From assembly GCA_015065865.1 (NCBI GenBank), contig SVPM01000008.1:1-49394 (forward strand): a stretch of 49,394 nucleotides of DNA. Direction: 5' to 3'. This stretch comes from Oscillospiraceae bacterium. GTDB lineage: Bacteria; Bacillota; Clostridia; Oscillospirales; Acutalibacteraceae. Below are positions 16,169 to 24,771 of the stretch, piece by piece. Below the pieces are notes generated by a model. That model did no database searches, was not told the DNA's origin, and saw only the letters and a program-made list of their open reading frames with translations. Positions within the stretch are counted from its first letter, which is position 1. The number at the start of each line of letters is the position of its first letter. Both the position numbers and the translations under genes were made by a program.

Positions 16169-17515
16169 TTATGTGGTTATGTGTTTCAGCGTAAGGGTGG
16201 CACACTCGCTGATCTTAACTTTCTGTACACCGAAAATTTCGGTGTACAAGGTGTCGTGCAACGGTTCACTCCACGCGGCGGGAATGCTGTTTGATCCGTG
16301 TGCCATTCCGAGTACCGAGCCGACGGTCGCGCCGTTGCAGTCGGTGTCAAATCCCGTTTCCACCGCCATACAGACGGAACGTTCAAAATCCCCTTCGCCA
16401 TACAGCAGAGCGGCGGCAACGATCATCGCGTTCGGAATGGTGTGACACCAGCCGTGGTCGGTGTACTCGTCCCACTTTGCGTGGATACGAGCAAAACAAT
16501 CCTCTTGCGTAACGCGGTTTTGCCAATCAATGAGCACGCTGTTCAATGCCTCATACAAACGGGAAGTGTGAGGGATCTCTGCCATACCGCCGCAAACAAT
16601 ATCTTCAATGTCGTTCGTTTCGGCGGCAACGGCAAGCATCGCGCCAACAAACATTTCACCGTAAATGCCGTTCTTCACATGAGAAACCGAGGCGTCCCGC
16701 CACGCCATTTCGGCGGCAAGAGCGGGATTTCCGGGGTTGATATATCCGAAATAGTCACCGCGGATCTGTGCACCGATCCATTCGCGGTAGGGGTTTTGAT
16801 GAATTGCCGATGTCGGCGGCACATACCCGTTTACGAAGTTACGGTATGCGACTCGTTCGGCAGTGCAATAGGCATCTTTCGGTTGATACCACAGCCACGT
16901 GCGTGACACGTCGAGCGGTGTGAAATCACGTCCGTAGCGTTGCACCATTTGCTGATACATCACGGTGTAATTGGTGTCGTCATCGGCAGGAGCACCGTCG
17001 CCGTCGTCTACGTAGCACTGCCACTTGAAAGGAAAACTGTATTTCTGAAGTGTCGCCTCGGTCACGTCACTTCGCAGGATATAGCGGTGTAGGGGGAAGT
17101 TTCCCGTATCTTTCAAAAAAGGAATCAACTCGTTCGTGCGGATACCTTCCACCGTTTTTCCGAGCATGCACCCGCACACCCGCCCGAGCCACGCACCGTG
17201 CACGCGGTCGGCGAGCGGTGCGCCTGCCTTTTTGGCATACGTGTGCGGACGGCGCAATGCTTGAATAGCGGGAAGGTCGGACGGTTCGTTATAGGGATAG
17301 TCTGCCCGCACGGAGGCGTTTTGCACGGCACGGAACAGCAGGTCGCCGAACGCCTTCTTTTCCTCGCCTTTCGGCAGACGGGAAACGGCGGCAAACAGGT
17401 CTTTGTATGCCGAAAGTTTCAGCCCTTCTTCGGTGGATTGGGCGTATTCCGTTGCCAAGTTTGATGCATAAAATTCCCAGTCGTGCATCGTTTCGTATTG
17501 GGGTTTCAGCGGCAT
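16169..17515 (-). CDS. ADP-ribosylglycohydrolase-family protein
   Basis: A 448-residue protein. After a helical N-terminal extension of about 100 residues, an ADP-ribosylglycohydrolase domain starts at DRVHGAWLGRVCGCMLGKTVEG. The dinuclear metal site is visible as DDDTNYT near residue 180 and GFDTDCNGATVGSVLGM near residue 405. Family members remove ADP-ribose from proteins or DNA, but many gut-bacterial copies sit in sugar-use loci with unknown substrates. It lies downstream of a beta-helix protein, beside rhamnose genes. AAGGAG lies about nine bases before the ATG. The real substrate cannot be assigned. Confidence 0.85.
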   Translation of the reverse strand: MPLKPQYETMHDWEFYASNLATEYAQSTEEGLKLSAYKDLFAAVSRLPKGEEKKAFGDLLFRAVQNASVRADYPYNEPSDLPAIQALRRPHTYAKKAGAPLADRVHGAWLGRVCGCMLGKTVEGIRTNELIPFLKDTGNFPLHRYILRSDVTEATLQKYSFPFKWQCYVDDGDGAPADDDTNYTVMYQQMVQRYGRDFTPLDVSRTWLWYQPKDAYCTAERVAYRNFVNGYVPPTSAIHQNPYREWIGAQIRGDYFGYINPGNPALAAEMAWRDASVSHVKNGIYGEMFVGAMLAVAAETNDIEDIVCGGMAEIPHTSRLYEALNSVLIDWQNRVTQEDCFARIHAKWDEYTDHGWCHTIPNAMIVAAALLYGEGDFERSVCMAVETGFDTDCNGATVGSVLGMAHGSNSIPAAWSEPLHDTLYTEIFGVQKVKISECATLTLKHITT

Positions 17516-17532
17516 GGTGACATCTCCTTTTC

Positions 17533-17567
17533 AAAAACCGCCTCCCTCGCTTGAGAGAGGCGGTTTT
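17533..17567 (-). terminator. Terminator of the pectate-lyase-like gene
   Basis: AAAACCGCCTC and GAGGCGGTTTT arms (17534-17544 with 17557-17567), three bases after the stop, with T5 on the minus strand. Confidence 0.85.
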
Positions 17568-17569
17568 GG

Positions 17570-20128
17570 TCAGAACAGGTTCCAGTTGTATTTTGCGGTG
17601 TATTCGCCGCCCGTCACGTCTTCAATGAGGTCGGCGGGACGCTCGATGTCGAAACGGTTGGTGTCGTAATACGAGAAGTTGCCGATCACGTCGAGTTTGC
17701 CGCCGCGCATCACCACGTGGGGCACGCGCTCGCGGAAGTAGTTGCCCACAAGCTCGTTGTTGCCGCCTTCCACCGTGAAGTAGGTGCGGTTGCCGCGGTT
17801 CAGGTTGGTCTGCTGCACGTGCAGGTCGCCGCCCTTCAAAATGTAGCCGTAATGGGTGGGACCCCACATCAGCGAGTTGTAGATCCGCATCTTGCCCGCG
17901 GCATTCGGCTCGGACAGAATGTACATACGGTCTTTCGGTGATTCCATCGCCACCAGTTCGGTGTTCACGAGGTCCACGTCATCGCAGCCGATGTAGTGCA
18001 GACTGATCTCGGCACCGTCGGTGCCGTGGCCGATGATCTTGCCGCGTGTGCCCTTACCGTCTTGCAACATGAACTTGATGCCGACGCGTGAGCCGAACAC
18101 AAAGGTGCCGAGCACGTGTTCGTTCGCACAATAACCGAACACTAAGGCATCGAGCAGGTCGATCTGTTTGTGCCAGTGGATGCGCCACTCCTCGCCTTTC
18201 GGGCGGTTTTCAAAGTTGGAGCGCGGCCAGTAGTGGGTGTTGTATTGAATGTTTTCCACCCAGCCTTCACCCGCGCAGTTACCCACAAACACACCGCAAC
18301 GGATGGGTGCACCGCCGAGATAGGAGATGTAGTGCCCATCGGACGGATAGGTGCCGAAATCGAGGCCGAGCCACGAGTTCACGAACACCACGTCGATGGC
18401 ATAGACGTTCTTGCCGCGACTTTGCACGGCCCACGGATAGGGAACGGGCTCGTTGAAATTCTGATGCGGGTGTTGAATGACGAAGCCGCGAATACCCGCA
18501 CTTTCGCCCATCGTGATGAACGGTGCGGCATCTTCGTTGCCGTGACCGTGGGTGGTACGCAGTACCGAGCCGCCGCCCACCGTGTGAGAGGGGACTTCAA
18601 ACACGCCGCGAAGCTCCACCCCGTCGGGAATGTGGAGGGTGCCGTCCACACGGTACCAACCGCCGGGCAGATACACCACACCGCCGGTTTTACCGGCTGC
18701 ATCCAGCGCCGCCTGCAGGGCGGCGGTATTATCGACGTCGGGATTGGTGGTCACGCCGAAATCGGGGGCGTAGTAGAGCGCGTCCACCGCCGGACGGCAG
18801 GGGGTGGGTTTGTATTTGTGACCGCCGCGCGGAGCCACGGGCAGGTTCAAAGGTTCATCCGAGAACTGCACCTGTGCTGTAACCGCGTCGGGGGTTGCGA
18901 TCTTTGCGCCACCCTTGAAGGTGTTGCCGAGGATCTGTGCCGAGAGAATTTCGTCGGTCATCGTGATATGATCGCCTTCGCCGAACGCACACTGCATCAG
19001 CGTGATGCCGCCGTTGCGTTGGAAGATCGCCGTATCGGTCCAACCGTTGAAGGAGCAATTGGTAAACGAGAGCCAACCGGGACCGTCTATAACCACGTCG
19101 TAGGGATAGGGCCCTTCGATATCTACACCGTTGAACATCGCCACCGTGTCAAAGCGTGTTTCGCTTTGGATCGCGGCATAAAGACCTTTGATATCCGCCG
19201 TGATGCGACAATCCGACATCGCAAGGCCCACACCGTTCATCTTGTGCAAACGCAGACCGACGAAACAGTTGTGCAGATGCATCGAGCTGAACTGTGCGTT
19301 GGCGGCGCCCGAGGGGGAATCCACCACCGCAAAACCGGTGTGACAGTATTCAATATGAACGTTATACACGTATTCCCAGTCGGAACGCGCCATCAAGACA
19401 CCCGTCACGTGATTGAGCATATGCCCGCGCAACCCGCGCTGTGCGCGGTCGCTGAGCGGCTTGCTTTCGGGCGTGAGGGTGAACTCTGCCCAGTATTTCG
19501 GGCCGATATACAGATCTTGCAGACGGCCGATATCGGTGGTGCGATCCATAAAGAATCCCACGTTTACGGGGGTGATGTATACGTTTTTAAGGGTGTGTAA
19601 TTCGTTCCCTTCCGGCCCGCACTGGCCGCCGCGCCACGGGTTGACCAACGTAACGTTTTCGAGTGTGATGCTGTCGGTGCTGTGTTGGTTGCGCTGACGG
19701 AAGGTGGGAGAGTAGGGAAAGCGCGCCGTAAGGTTTTGCTCGGGATAGAACACGTAGAGGTTTTTCAAACCCGAACATGCGTGCATAGTGATCTGCTCTT
19801 GTCCATCGGGGTCGTTTTTACCGTAGTACGCGCAAAGAATGGTGCCGCGACCTTGGTTGGGGGCGGCGTTCGGCACCCATTCGCCGCGCAGTGTGACGGC
19901 AGGCGGGATGGATAAGTTGCTGTGTAATGCGTACCGTCCTTCGGGCAGATACACCGTGCCGCCGCCGATCTCATGGCAGTGGTCAAGCGCCTCCTGAATG
20001 GCGGGAGCGGCATCTTCGGCACCGGTGGGATCGGGTGCGTAATCTTGGGCGTTGACGGCCACGATACACAGATCGCCCGTGTCAAAGACAGGTTCTAAAA
20101 TATACGGACATTTACTTACATTGCTCAT
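17570..20128 (-). CDS. Two-domain pectate-lyase-superfamily beta-helix protein
   Basis: An 852-residue protein made of two related right-handed beta-helix domains. The first begins DYAPDPTGAEDAAPAIQEAL...GGGTVYLPEGRY (about residue 30) and the second DFGVTTNPDVDNTAALQAAL...GGVVYLPGGWY (about residue 460); both are Pectate_lyase_3-type N-caps followed by helix coils. No signal peptide or membrane segment is seen, so it should be cytoplasmic unless exported by another route. Such proteins cleave or bind uronic-acid or rhamnose-containing glycans, but the catalytic residues cannot be fixed by eye. It is divergent from rhaBAD across about 300 bp, which supports a role in rhamnose-containing glycans. 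AAAGGAGG precedes the ATG. Confidence 0.75.
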   Translation of the reverse strand: MSNVSKCPYILEPVFDTGDLCIVAVNAQDYAPDPTGAEDAAPAIQEALDHCHEIGGGTVYLPEGRYALHSNLSIPPAVTLRGEWVPNAAPNQGRGTILCAYYGKNDPDGQEQITMHACSGLKNLYVFYPEQNLTARFPYSPTFRQRNQHSTDSITLENVTLVNPWRGGQCGPEGNELHTLKNVYITPVNVGFFMDRTTDIGRLQDLYIGPKYWAEFTLTPESKPLSDRAQRGLRGHMLNHVTGVLMARSDWEYVYNVHIEYCHTGFAVVDSPSGAANAQFSSMHLHNCFVGLRLHKMNGVGLAMSDCRITADIKGLYAAIQSETRFDTVAMFNGVDIEGPYPYDVVIDGPGWLSFTNCSFNGWTDTAIFQRNGGITLMQCAFGEGDHITMTDEILSAQILGNTFKGGAKIATPDAVTAQVQFSDEPLNLPVAPRGGHKYKPTPCRPAVDALYYAPDFGVTTNPDVDNTAALQAALDAAGKTGGVVYLPGGWYRVDGTLHIPDGVELRGVFEVPSHTVGGGSVLRTTHGHGNEDAAPFITMGESAGIRGFVIQHPHQNFNEPVPYPWAVQSRGKNVYAIDVVFVNSWLGLDFGTYPSDGHYISYLGGAPIRCGVFVGNCAGEGWVENIQYNTHYWPRSNFENRPKGEEWRIHWHKQIDLLDALVFGYCANEHVLGTFVFGSRVGIKFMLQDGKGTRGKIIGHGTDGAEISLHYIGCDDVDLVNTELVAMESPKDRMYILSEPNAAGKMRIYNSLMWGPTHYGYILKGGDLHVQQTNLNRGNRTYFTVEGGNNELVGNYFRERVPHVVMRGGKLDVIGNFSYYDTNRFDIERPADLIEDVTGGEYTAKYNWNLF

Positions 20129-20189
20129 AACGAACAGCCTCCTTTAGTGCCGGAGAGGCATACTTTTGCGCGCTTCCCTGCGCGAGGTT

Positions 20190-20219
20190 AGCGTACCACA
20201 GTCTGCTATGAAAAGTCAA
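20190..20219 (-). promoter_or_regulatory. Promoter of the pectate-lyase-like gene
   Basis: Minus strand TTGACT (20214-20219), 18-bp spacer and TACGCT (20190-20195). Confidence 0.6.
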
Positions 20220-20340
20220 TAGAAAACGCAAAAAAACAAACATATTTTTTGGCAAATTGCAAAGGCTGATCTCTCGTCGGAAGATACTAATGGCACAAAG
20301 GCAGGGCGAGCGGCGATGGGTTTACGTTTTATCTTCATAA

Positions 20341-20365
20341 TTTTAGTTTTTTAGCCGTTTTTTAG
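20341..20365 (+). promoter_or_regulatory. Phased direct repeats upstream of the rhaB promoter
   Basis: TTTTTTAG occurs at 20347-20354 and 20358-20365, 11 bp apart, with a partial TTTTAG at 20341. They lie just upstream of the -35 and could be an activator site, or simply a T-rich UP-like element. No regulator gene adjoins. Confidence 0.3.
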
Positions 20366-20376
20366 AAAAGAAGGTA

Positions 20377-20405
20377 TTGCAACGACACGGTTTTTATGGT
20401 ATCCT
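20377..20405 (+). promoter_or_regulatory. Promoter of rhaBAD
   Basis: TTGCAA (20377-20382), 17-bp spacer and TATCCT (20400-20405), 39 bp before the rhaB start. Confidence 0.65.
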
Positions 20406-20444
20406 GTAAAGAGGAATATTGTGGAATGAGGGAGGTTATTGCCT

Positions 20445-21815
20445 ATGCCTTGTTGTTTGGCAATTGATATCGGTGCTTCCAGCGGACGTCATTTGTTAGG
20501 GGAACTCAAAGACGGCCGTTTGGTGACCGAAGAGATCTACCGTTTTGAAAACGGTATGCAACCGCAGGACGGTATGCTGACGTGGGATATCGATGCCTTG
20601 TTTAAAAACGTGGTGGCGGGTATTGCCCGTTGCAAAGAACTCGGGAAGATCCCCGATTCGATGGCGATCGATACGTGGGGTGTGGACTACGTGCTGCTGG
20701 ATGCTGCGGGCAACGAGATCCGCCCGTGTATGGCGTATCGTGACAGCCGCACGGCGGGTGTGCCCGCCGAAGTGTTCGAGATCGTGAGCCGTGAGGAGTT
20801 GTATTCCAAGACGGGTATTCAACAGCAGGATTTCAACACGGTGTATCAGCTCTACTGCGATAAAAAGAGTGGAAAGCTCGACGGTGCCGCGCACTTCTTG
20901 ATGATGCCCGATTATTTGGCATACAAACTGACGGGTGTGCGCCGTAACGAGTATACCAACGCGACCACCACCAATCTTTTGAACGCCGAGACCAAGCAGT
21001 GGGATGCCGATATTTTGAATAAACTGGGGATCCCGACCGCGATCTTTGAAACCCCGTCCGTTCCCGGTACGGTGGTGGGGGGCTTCCTGCCCGAGATTCA
21101 AGCCGAAGTCGGGTTTGACTGCACGGTGCGTTTGTGCCCGTCGCACGATACCGCATCGGCAGTGGCGGCGTGCCCCATCGATGAAAAGAGCGTCTTTATC
21201 TCCTCGGGCACGTGGAGTCTGGTGGGGACGGAAAACCTTTACCCCGTGACCACTCCGGCGGCGATGGATGCGAACCTCGCCAACGAAGGCGGCATTGAAT
21301 ACCGTTTCCGTTTCCTCAAGAACATTATGGGTATGTGGCTGTTCCAGAACATTCGCCGTGATTTGGATAAGAAATACACCTACGACGAAATGATGGAAAT
21401 GGCGATGGCGAGTAACTTTACCGAGACCATCGATCCGACCGACGAAGCGTTCTTGGCGCCCGAGAATATGATCGAAGCCATCCGTACCTATTTGGGAAGG
21501 CCCGAACTGCCGCTCGGCGACGTGCTGAGTTGCGTTTATCACTCGCTTGCGGCGAGTTACAAAAAGACTGTGGAAGAGATCGAGCGGGTGGCCGGTAAAA
21601 CGGTGGATAAGATCGCGATCGTGGGCGGCGGTTGTAAAGACCGTTATCTCAACCGCTTGACTAAAGAGTACACCGACCGCCGCGTGACGGCAGGCCCCGT
21701 GGAGGGGACCGCCACCGGCAACATCCTCTCGCAGATGATGGCGATGGATGAAACGCTTACCTTGCAAGATGCACGGAACATTGTGGTCCGTACCTTGGAT
21801 ATTCAAGAAGTTTGA
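20445..21815 (+). CDS. rhaB: L-rhamnulokinase
   Basis: A 456-residue FGGY-family kinase phosphorylating L-rhamnulose to rhamnulose-1-phosphate. AIDIGASSGRHLLGEL (the sugar-kinase N-terminal ATP loop), DTWGVDYVL and the C-terminal AIVGGGCKD motif identify it; the rhaA and rhaD neighbours fix the substrate. The ATG at 20445 with GGGAGG nine bases upstream was preferred over an in-frame TTG at 20439. It is the first gene of rhaB-rhaA-rhaD. No mutarotase or transporter gene adjoins. Confidence 0.94.
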   Translation: MPCCLAIDIGASSGRHLLGELKDGRLVTEEIYRFENGMQPQDGMLTWDIDALFKNVVAGIARCKELGKIPDSMAIDTWGVDYVLLDAAGNEIRPCMAYRDSRTAGVPAEVFEIVSREELYSKTGIQQQDFNTVYQLYCDKKSGKLDGAAHFLMMPDYLAYKLTGVRRNEYTNATTTNLLNAETKQWDADILNKLGIPTAIFETPSVPGTVVGGFLPEIQAEVGFDCTVRLCPSHDTASAVAACPIDEKSVFISSGTWSLVGTENLYPVTTPAAMDANLANEGGIEYRFRFLKNIMGMWLFQNIRRDLDKKYTYDEMMEMAMASNFTETIDPTDEAFLAPENMIEAIRTYLGRPELPLGDVLSCVYHSLAASYKKTVEEIERVAGKTVDKIAIVGGGCKDRYLNRLTKEYTDRRVTAGPVEGTATGNILSQMMAMDETLTLQDARNIVVRTLDIQEV

Positions 21816-21829
21816 AAGGAGTTTTTGTT

Positions 21830-23071
21830 ATGAGCAGATACATGGAAGCTATGAAGATGTACGAAGCGTTGGGCGTGGATACCGAAGCGGCGCTGAACAC
21901 CTTGAAAGACATCACCGTGTCGGTGCATTGCTGGCAGGGGGACGACGTGGTTGGTTTCGACAGCAAGGAGGCGCTGTCGGGCGGTATTCAGACCACCGGC
22001 AACTATCCCGGCAAGGCAACCACTCCCGCCGAGCTGATGGCCGACTTTGACAAGGCACTGTCACTGATGCCCGGCAAAAAGAAACTCAACCTGCACGCGA
22101 GTTATGCGATCTTTGAGGACGGCGAGTATGCCGACCGTGATAAGATCGAGCCGAAGCACTTTGCCAAGTGGGTCGCGTTCGCAAAAGAGCGCGGTATGGG
22201 TCTCGATTTCAATCCCACCTATTTCTCTCACCCGATGGTGAAGGACGGCTTGACCCTGTCCTCCCCCGATGAGGAAGTGCGCGCGTTCTGGGTGGAACAC
22301 GGCCGTGCGTGCATCCGCATTGCGGAATACTTTGCGGAAGAAACGGGCGTTCCGACCGTTATGAACATCTGGATTCCCGACGGTTACAAAGATATCCCCG
22401 GCGATCGCTTGGGCCCGCGTGCGCGCTTTAAGAAGTCGCTCGACGAGATCCTTTCGATTCCCTACGACAAGTCGAAGGTGTACATTACGCTGGAATCCAA
22501 AGTGTTCGGTATCGGTGTGGAATCCTACACCGTCGGTTCGGCAGAGTTCACCCTGTCCTACTCCACCGCGAACGGGCTTACCCCGTTGATGGATAACGGC
22601 CACTATCATCCCACCGAAGTGGTGTCGGATAAGATCTCCTCGTTGCTTTTGTTCAATGAGAAGATCGCCCTGCACGTGACACGTCCCGTGCGTTGGGATT
22701 CCGACCACGTGGTGCTGTTTGATGATGAGACCCGTGAGATCGCAAAAGAGATCGTGCGTAACGATGCACTGGATCGCGTGTTTATTGCAACCGACTATTT
22801 CGATGCATCCATCAACCGTGTGTCGGCGTGGGTGACGGGCGTGCGTAACGTGTCTAAGGCGTTGCTGTTTGCGTTGCTGCAGCCGAACGCCAAACTGAAG
22901 GCGTTGCAGGAAGCGGGCAATATGACCGAACTGATGGTGTTGCAGGAAGAATTGAAGACCGCACCGTTCGGCGACGTGTGGGATGAGTTCCTGCGCCGTG
23001 AGGGTGTGCCGGCGGATTACATCACCGCTGTGCGCGACTACGAAAAAACTGTGTTGGAGGCAAGAGCATGA
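21830..23071 (+). CDS. rhaA: L-rhamnose isomerase
   Basis: A 413-residue metal-dependent isomerase converting L-rhamnose to L-rhamnulose. The start MSRYMEAMKMYEALGVD at 21830 has AAGGAG nine bases upstream. HCWQGDDV near residue 35, FNPTYFSHP, WIPDGYKD and MDNGHYHPTE are conserved RhaA stretches carrying metal ligands. Length matches the family. It lies 14 bp after rhaB and overlaps rhaD by four bases (ATGA). Confidence 0.96.
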   Translation: MSRYMEAMKMYEALGVDTEAALNTLKDITVSVHCWQGDDVVGFDSKEALSGGIQTTGNYPGKATTPAELMADFDKALSLMPGKKKLNLHASYAIFEDGEYADRDKIEPKHFAKWVAFAKERGMGLDFNPTYFSHPMVKDGLTLSSPDEEVRAFWVEHGRACIRIAEYFAEETGVPTVMNIWIPDGYKDIPGDRLGPRARFKKSLDEILSIPYDKSKVYITLESKVFGIGVESYTVGSAEFTLSYSTANGLTPLMDNGHYHPTEVVSDKISSLLLFNEKIALHVTRPVRWDSDHVVLFDDETREIAKEIVRNDALDRVFIATDYFDASINRVSAWVTGVRNVSKALLFALLQPNAKLKALQEAGNMTELMVLQEELKTAPFGDVWDEFLRREGVPADYITAVRDYEKTVLEARA

Positions 23072-23883
23072 AAGACATTTTGACCGCTCCTTTTGTGGAG
23101 GAAATGAAACGGACCACCGCGAATATGTACCGTCAGGGCTGGGACGAGCGTAACGGCGGCAACATCAGTTATATGCTGGAAGAAGCCGAAGTGGCGGAAT
23201 ACTTGGATCTGAACAACGTGATCCGCACCATCCCCACCGGCTTTGATGCTACCGACCTTATCGGCAAGATCTTCATCGTGACCGGTACGGGCAAGTATTT
23301 CAAGAACGTGGAAGTGGATCCCGAGACCAATCTCGGTATCATCCGTATTGCCAAAGACGGCACCACGGCGGAACTGCTGTGGGGTTACAAGGACGGCGGC
23401 CGCTTCACCAGCGAACTGCCCGCTCACTTGATGAGCCATATGGTGCGTTTGAAGAAGGATCCGAACCACCGCGTGGTGATGCACACTCACCCGACCTACA
23501 CCCTCGCGATGACCCATATTCACGAGTTGGACGATAAGAAGTTCACCCACACCATTTGGGAAATGTGCACCGAGTGCATCGTGGTGTTCCCCGACGGTAT
23601 CGGCGTGCTGCCGTGGATGGTCTGCGGTAACAACGAGATCGGTGAAGCCACCGCGAAGAAGATGGAAGAATACCGCTTGGTGGTCTGGGGCTTGCACGGC
23701 ATCTACGGCGCCGGCAAGGATATGGACGAGACCTTCGGCTTGATCGAAACGGTGGAAAAGGCGGCTCAGCTGTATATGCTGACGGCACATATGCCGCACG
23801 TCAACACCATTCTGGATCCCGAACTCAAGGCGGTTGCCGATGCGTTCGGCCTTGACTATCGCAAGGATTTTCTGAACCTGTAA
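23068..23883 (+). CDS. rhaD: Rhamnulose-1-phosphate aldolase
   Basis: A 271-residue class II aldolase of the AraD/FucA/RhaD family, splitting rhamnulose-1-phosphate into dihydroxyacetone phosphate and lactaldehyde. ERNGGNISYML is the phosphate-binding loop; HTHPTYTLAMTH carries two zinc His, and HGIYGAGKDMDETFG supplies the third. Its start overlaps the rhaA stop, and a terminator follows. A route for lactaldehyde is not seen in the window. Confidence 0.95.
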   Translation: MKDILTAPFVEEMKRTTANMYRQGWDERNGGNISYMLEEAEVAEYLDLNNVIRTIPTGFDATDLIGKIFIVTGTGKYFKNVEVDPETNLGIIRIAKDGTTAELLWGYKDGGRFTSELPAHLMSHMVRLKKDPNHRVVMHTHPTYTLAMTHIHELDDKKFTHTIWEMCTECIVVFPDGIGVLPWMVCGNNEIGEATAKKMEEYRLVVWGLHGIYGAGKDMDETFGLIETVEKAAQLYMLTAHMPHVNTILDPELKAVADAFGLDYRKDFLNL

Positions 23884-23895
23884 CAGAATAAACGC

Positions 23896-23934
23896 AAGGC
23901 ACACCTCCCCAACGGAGCGTGTGCCTTATGTTTT
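23896..23934 (+). terminator. Terminator of rhaBAD
   Basis: AAGGCACAC (23896-23904) pairs with GTGTGCCTT (23919-23927), then ATGTTTT. Confidence 0.8.
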
Positions 23935-23976
23935 AAAAAGGAGTGAGTACTGTGAAATTTTTGATCGTCGTGGATA

Positions 23977-24250
23977 AGGCTGGCGAGAGTTGAACCCCTT
24001 TGCGGTTTCGCTCGCCGCCTTTCCCGTGCGGCTTTGCGCTCATTTTTGCAAGGCGACAGCCTTGCGGCAAATTCACGCTTTCCCGCACAAATAAATTCGG
24101 CGGCAGAAACTCTCCGACCTGCAAAAATAAAAATTTTCGTGTGAGAGGAAGCCGACAAAACGCAGGAATACTCCCGTATTTCTAGTTTTGAGGCAAACTA
24201 TCACCGAAAATTTTCTTTTGCAGGCGCAAAGAGTTCGACTCTCGCCAGCT
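23977..24250. mobile_element. MITE-like element A
   Basis: A 274-bp element with imperfect terminal inverted repeats of about 20 bp (left AGGCTGGCGAGAGTTGAACC; right end reads AGCTGGCGAGAGTCGAAC on the other strand), flanked by TA at 23975-23976 and 24251-24252. It has no coding capacity. The interior contains several short inverted repeats. TA flanks suggest mobilisation by an IS630/Tc1-mariner-type transposase, which is not in this window. Confidence 0.8.
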
Positions 24251-24252
24251 TA

Positions 24253-24522
24253 AGCAGAGGAGTCACATCCGAACCCGATTTTAACGGGCCGATTTCCCCC
24301 TCGGCTTTGTCAAAATACTCGTAAATCCGCAAGGATTTACTGCGTTTTTTCCTTGCCGATGTAAAAATCGGCTCCGTTCAAATTCTTCGACCTAAAACGA
24401 GTAGAATTTCGTGCAATTTTTGGTGCGGAGAAGGTGGTGAGGCTGTCGCCTGCCACCGCCGACAAGCCGAAAAGCGTCGGAATTCTACCGGTTTAGGCGT
24501 GTTCGGATGTGCCTTCTCTGCT
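24253..24522. mobile_element. MITE-like element B
   Basis: A 270-bp element with 22-bp terminal inverted repeats (19 of 22 matching; left begins AGCAGAGGAGTCACATCC), flanked by TA at 24251-24252 and 24523-24524 and sharing the left TA with element A. The interior has a perfect GTAAATCC-GCAA-GGATTTAC hairpin and GCCGAT/ATCGGC arms, and no gene. The right end matches the right end of element C after sigK. Confidence 0.8.
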
Positions 24523-24702
24523 TATGCAAGAGGATTTTGTGCGCGGAGCGCTCGGTAGTGCGGCGGCGGAGGCAATCGTGCCCTGCGTGGTCGAAAAGGT
24601 GAGGAATTTCGACGGCACCTGCTCGGCCGGTGTGAGCGAGGAAAGCCACCGCACCGCACTCCAAGCAATGCGTGCGGTGCAGATCGAAGTTATCGAATAA
24701 TC

Positions 24703-24731
24703 TTTACAAACTCTACACCATCTGGTATAAT
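24703..24731 (+). promoter_or_regulatory. Promoter of the MocR-type regulator
   Basis: TTTACA (24703-24708), 17-bp spacer and TATAAT (24726-24731). Confidence 0.8.
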
Positions 24732-24771
24732 CAACTTGACTGAAATTCGGAAAGTTGGTAATATCAGATGG
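24718..24771. promoter_or_regulatory. 54-bp dyad over the promoter and start codon of the MocR-type gene
   Basis: CCATCTG (24718-24724) mirrors CAGATGG (24765-24771) and CAACTT (24732-24737) mirrors AAGTTG (24752-24757), all about one centre; the intervening TAT/ATA bases also match. The dyad spans the -10 and reaches the ATG, which lacks a clear Shine-Dalgarno. It is a candidate autoregulatory operator or RNA hairpin. Confidence 0.5.

Larger units (their letters stand above)
23952..24700 (+). pseudogene. Nicotinamidase/isochorismatase-type cysteine hydrolase, disrupted
   Basis: A GTG start at 23952 with GGAG eight bases before it encodes MKFLIVVD, after which the frame breaks. It resumes at 24523 as (D)MQEDFVRGALGSAAAEAIV. 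The two insertions between 23977 and 24522 are flanked by TA, and removing them joins GTG-GA-TA-TG-CAA to give VVDMQEDFVRG, the usual N-terminus of cysteine hydrolases with its catalytic Asp. A second lesion is internal: after VEKVRNFDGT the sequence jumps to CSAGVSEESHRTALQAM, the C-terminal helix of the family, so the central part with the catalytic Lys and Cys is missing. The gene is therefore dead twice over. The original enzyme may have fed NAD salvage; the substrate is inferred. Confidence 0.85.

Noticed and set aside
23977-24250. A tRNA gene at the T-arm-like end of element A
   Set aside because: The matching acceptor half is about 260 bp away and no D or anticodon arm is present; it is a terminal inverted repeat.
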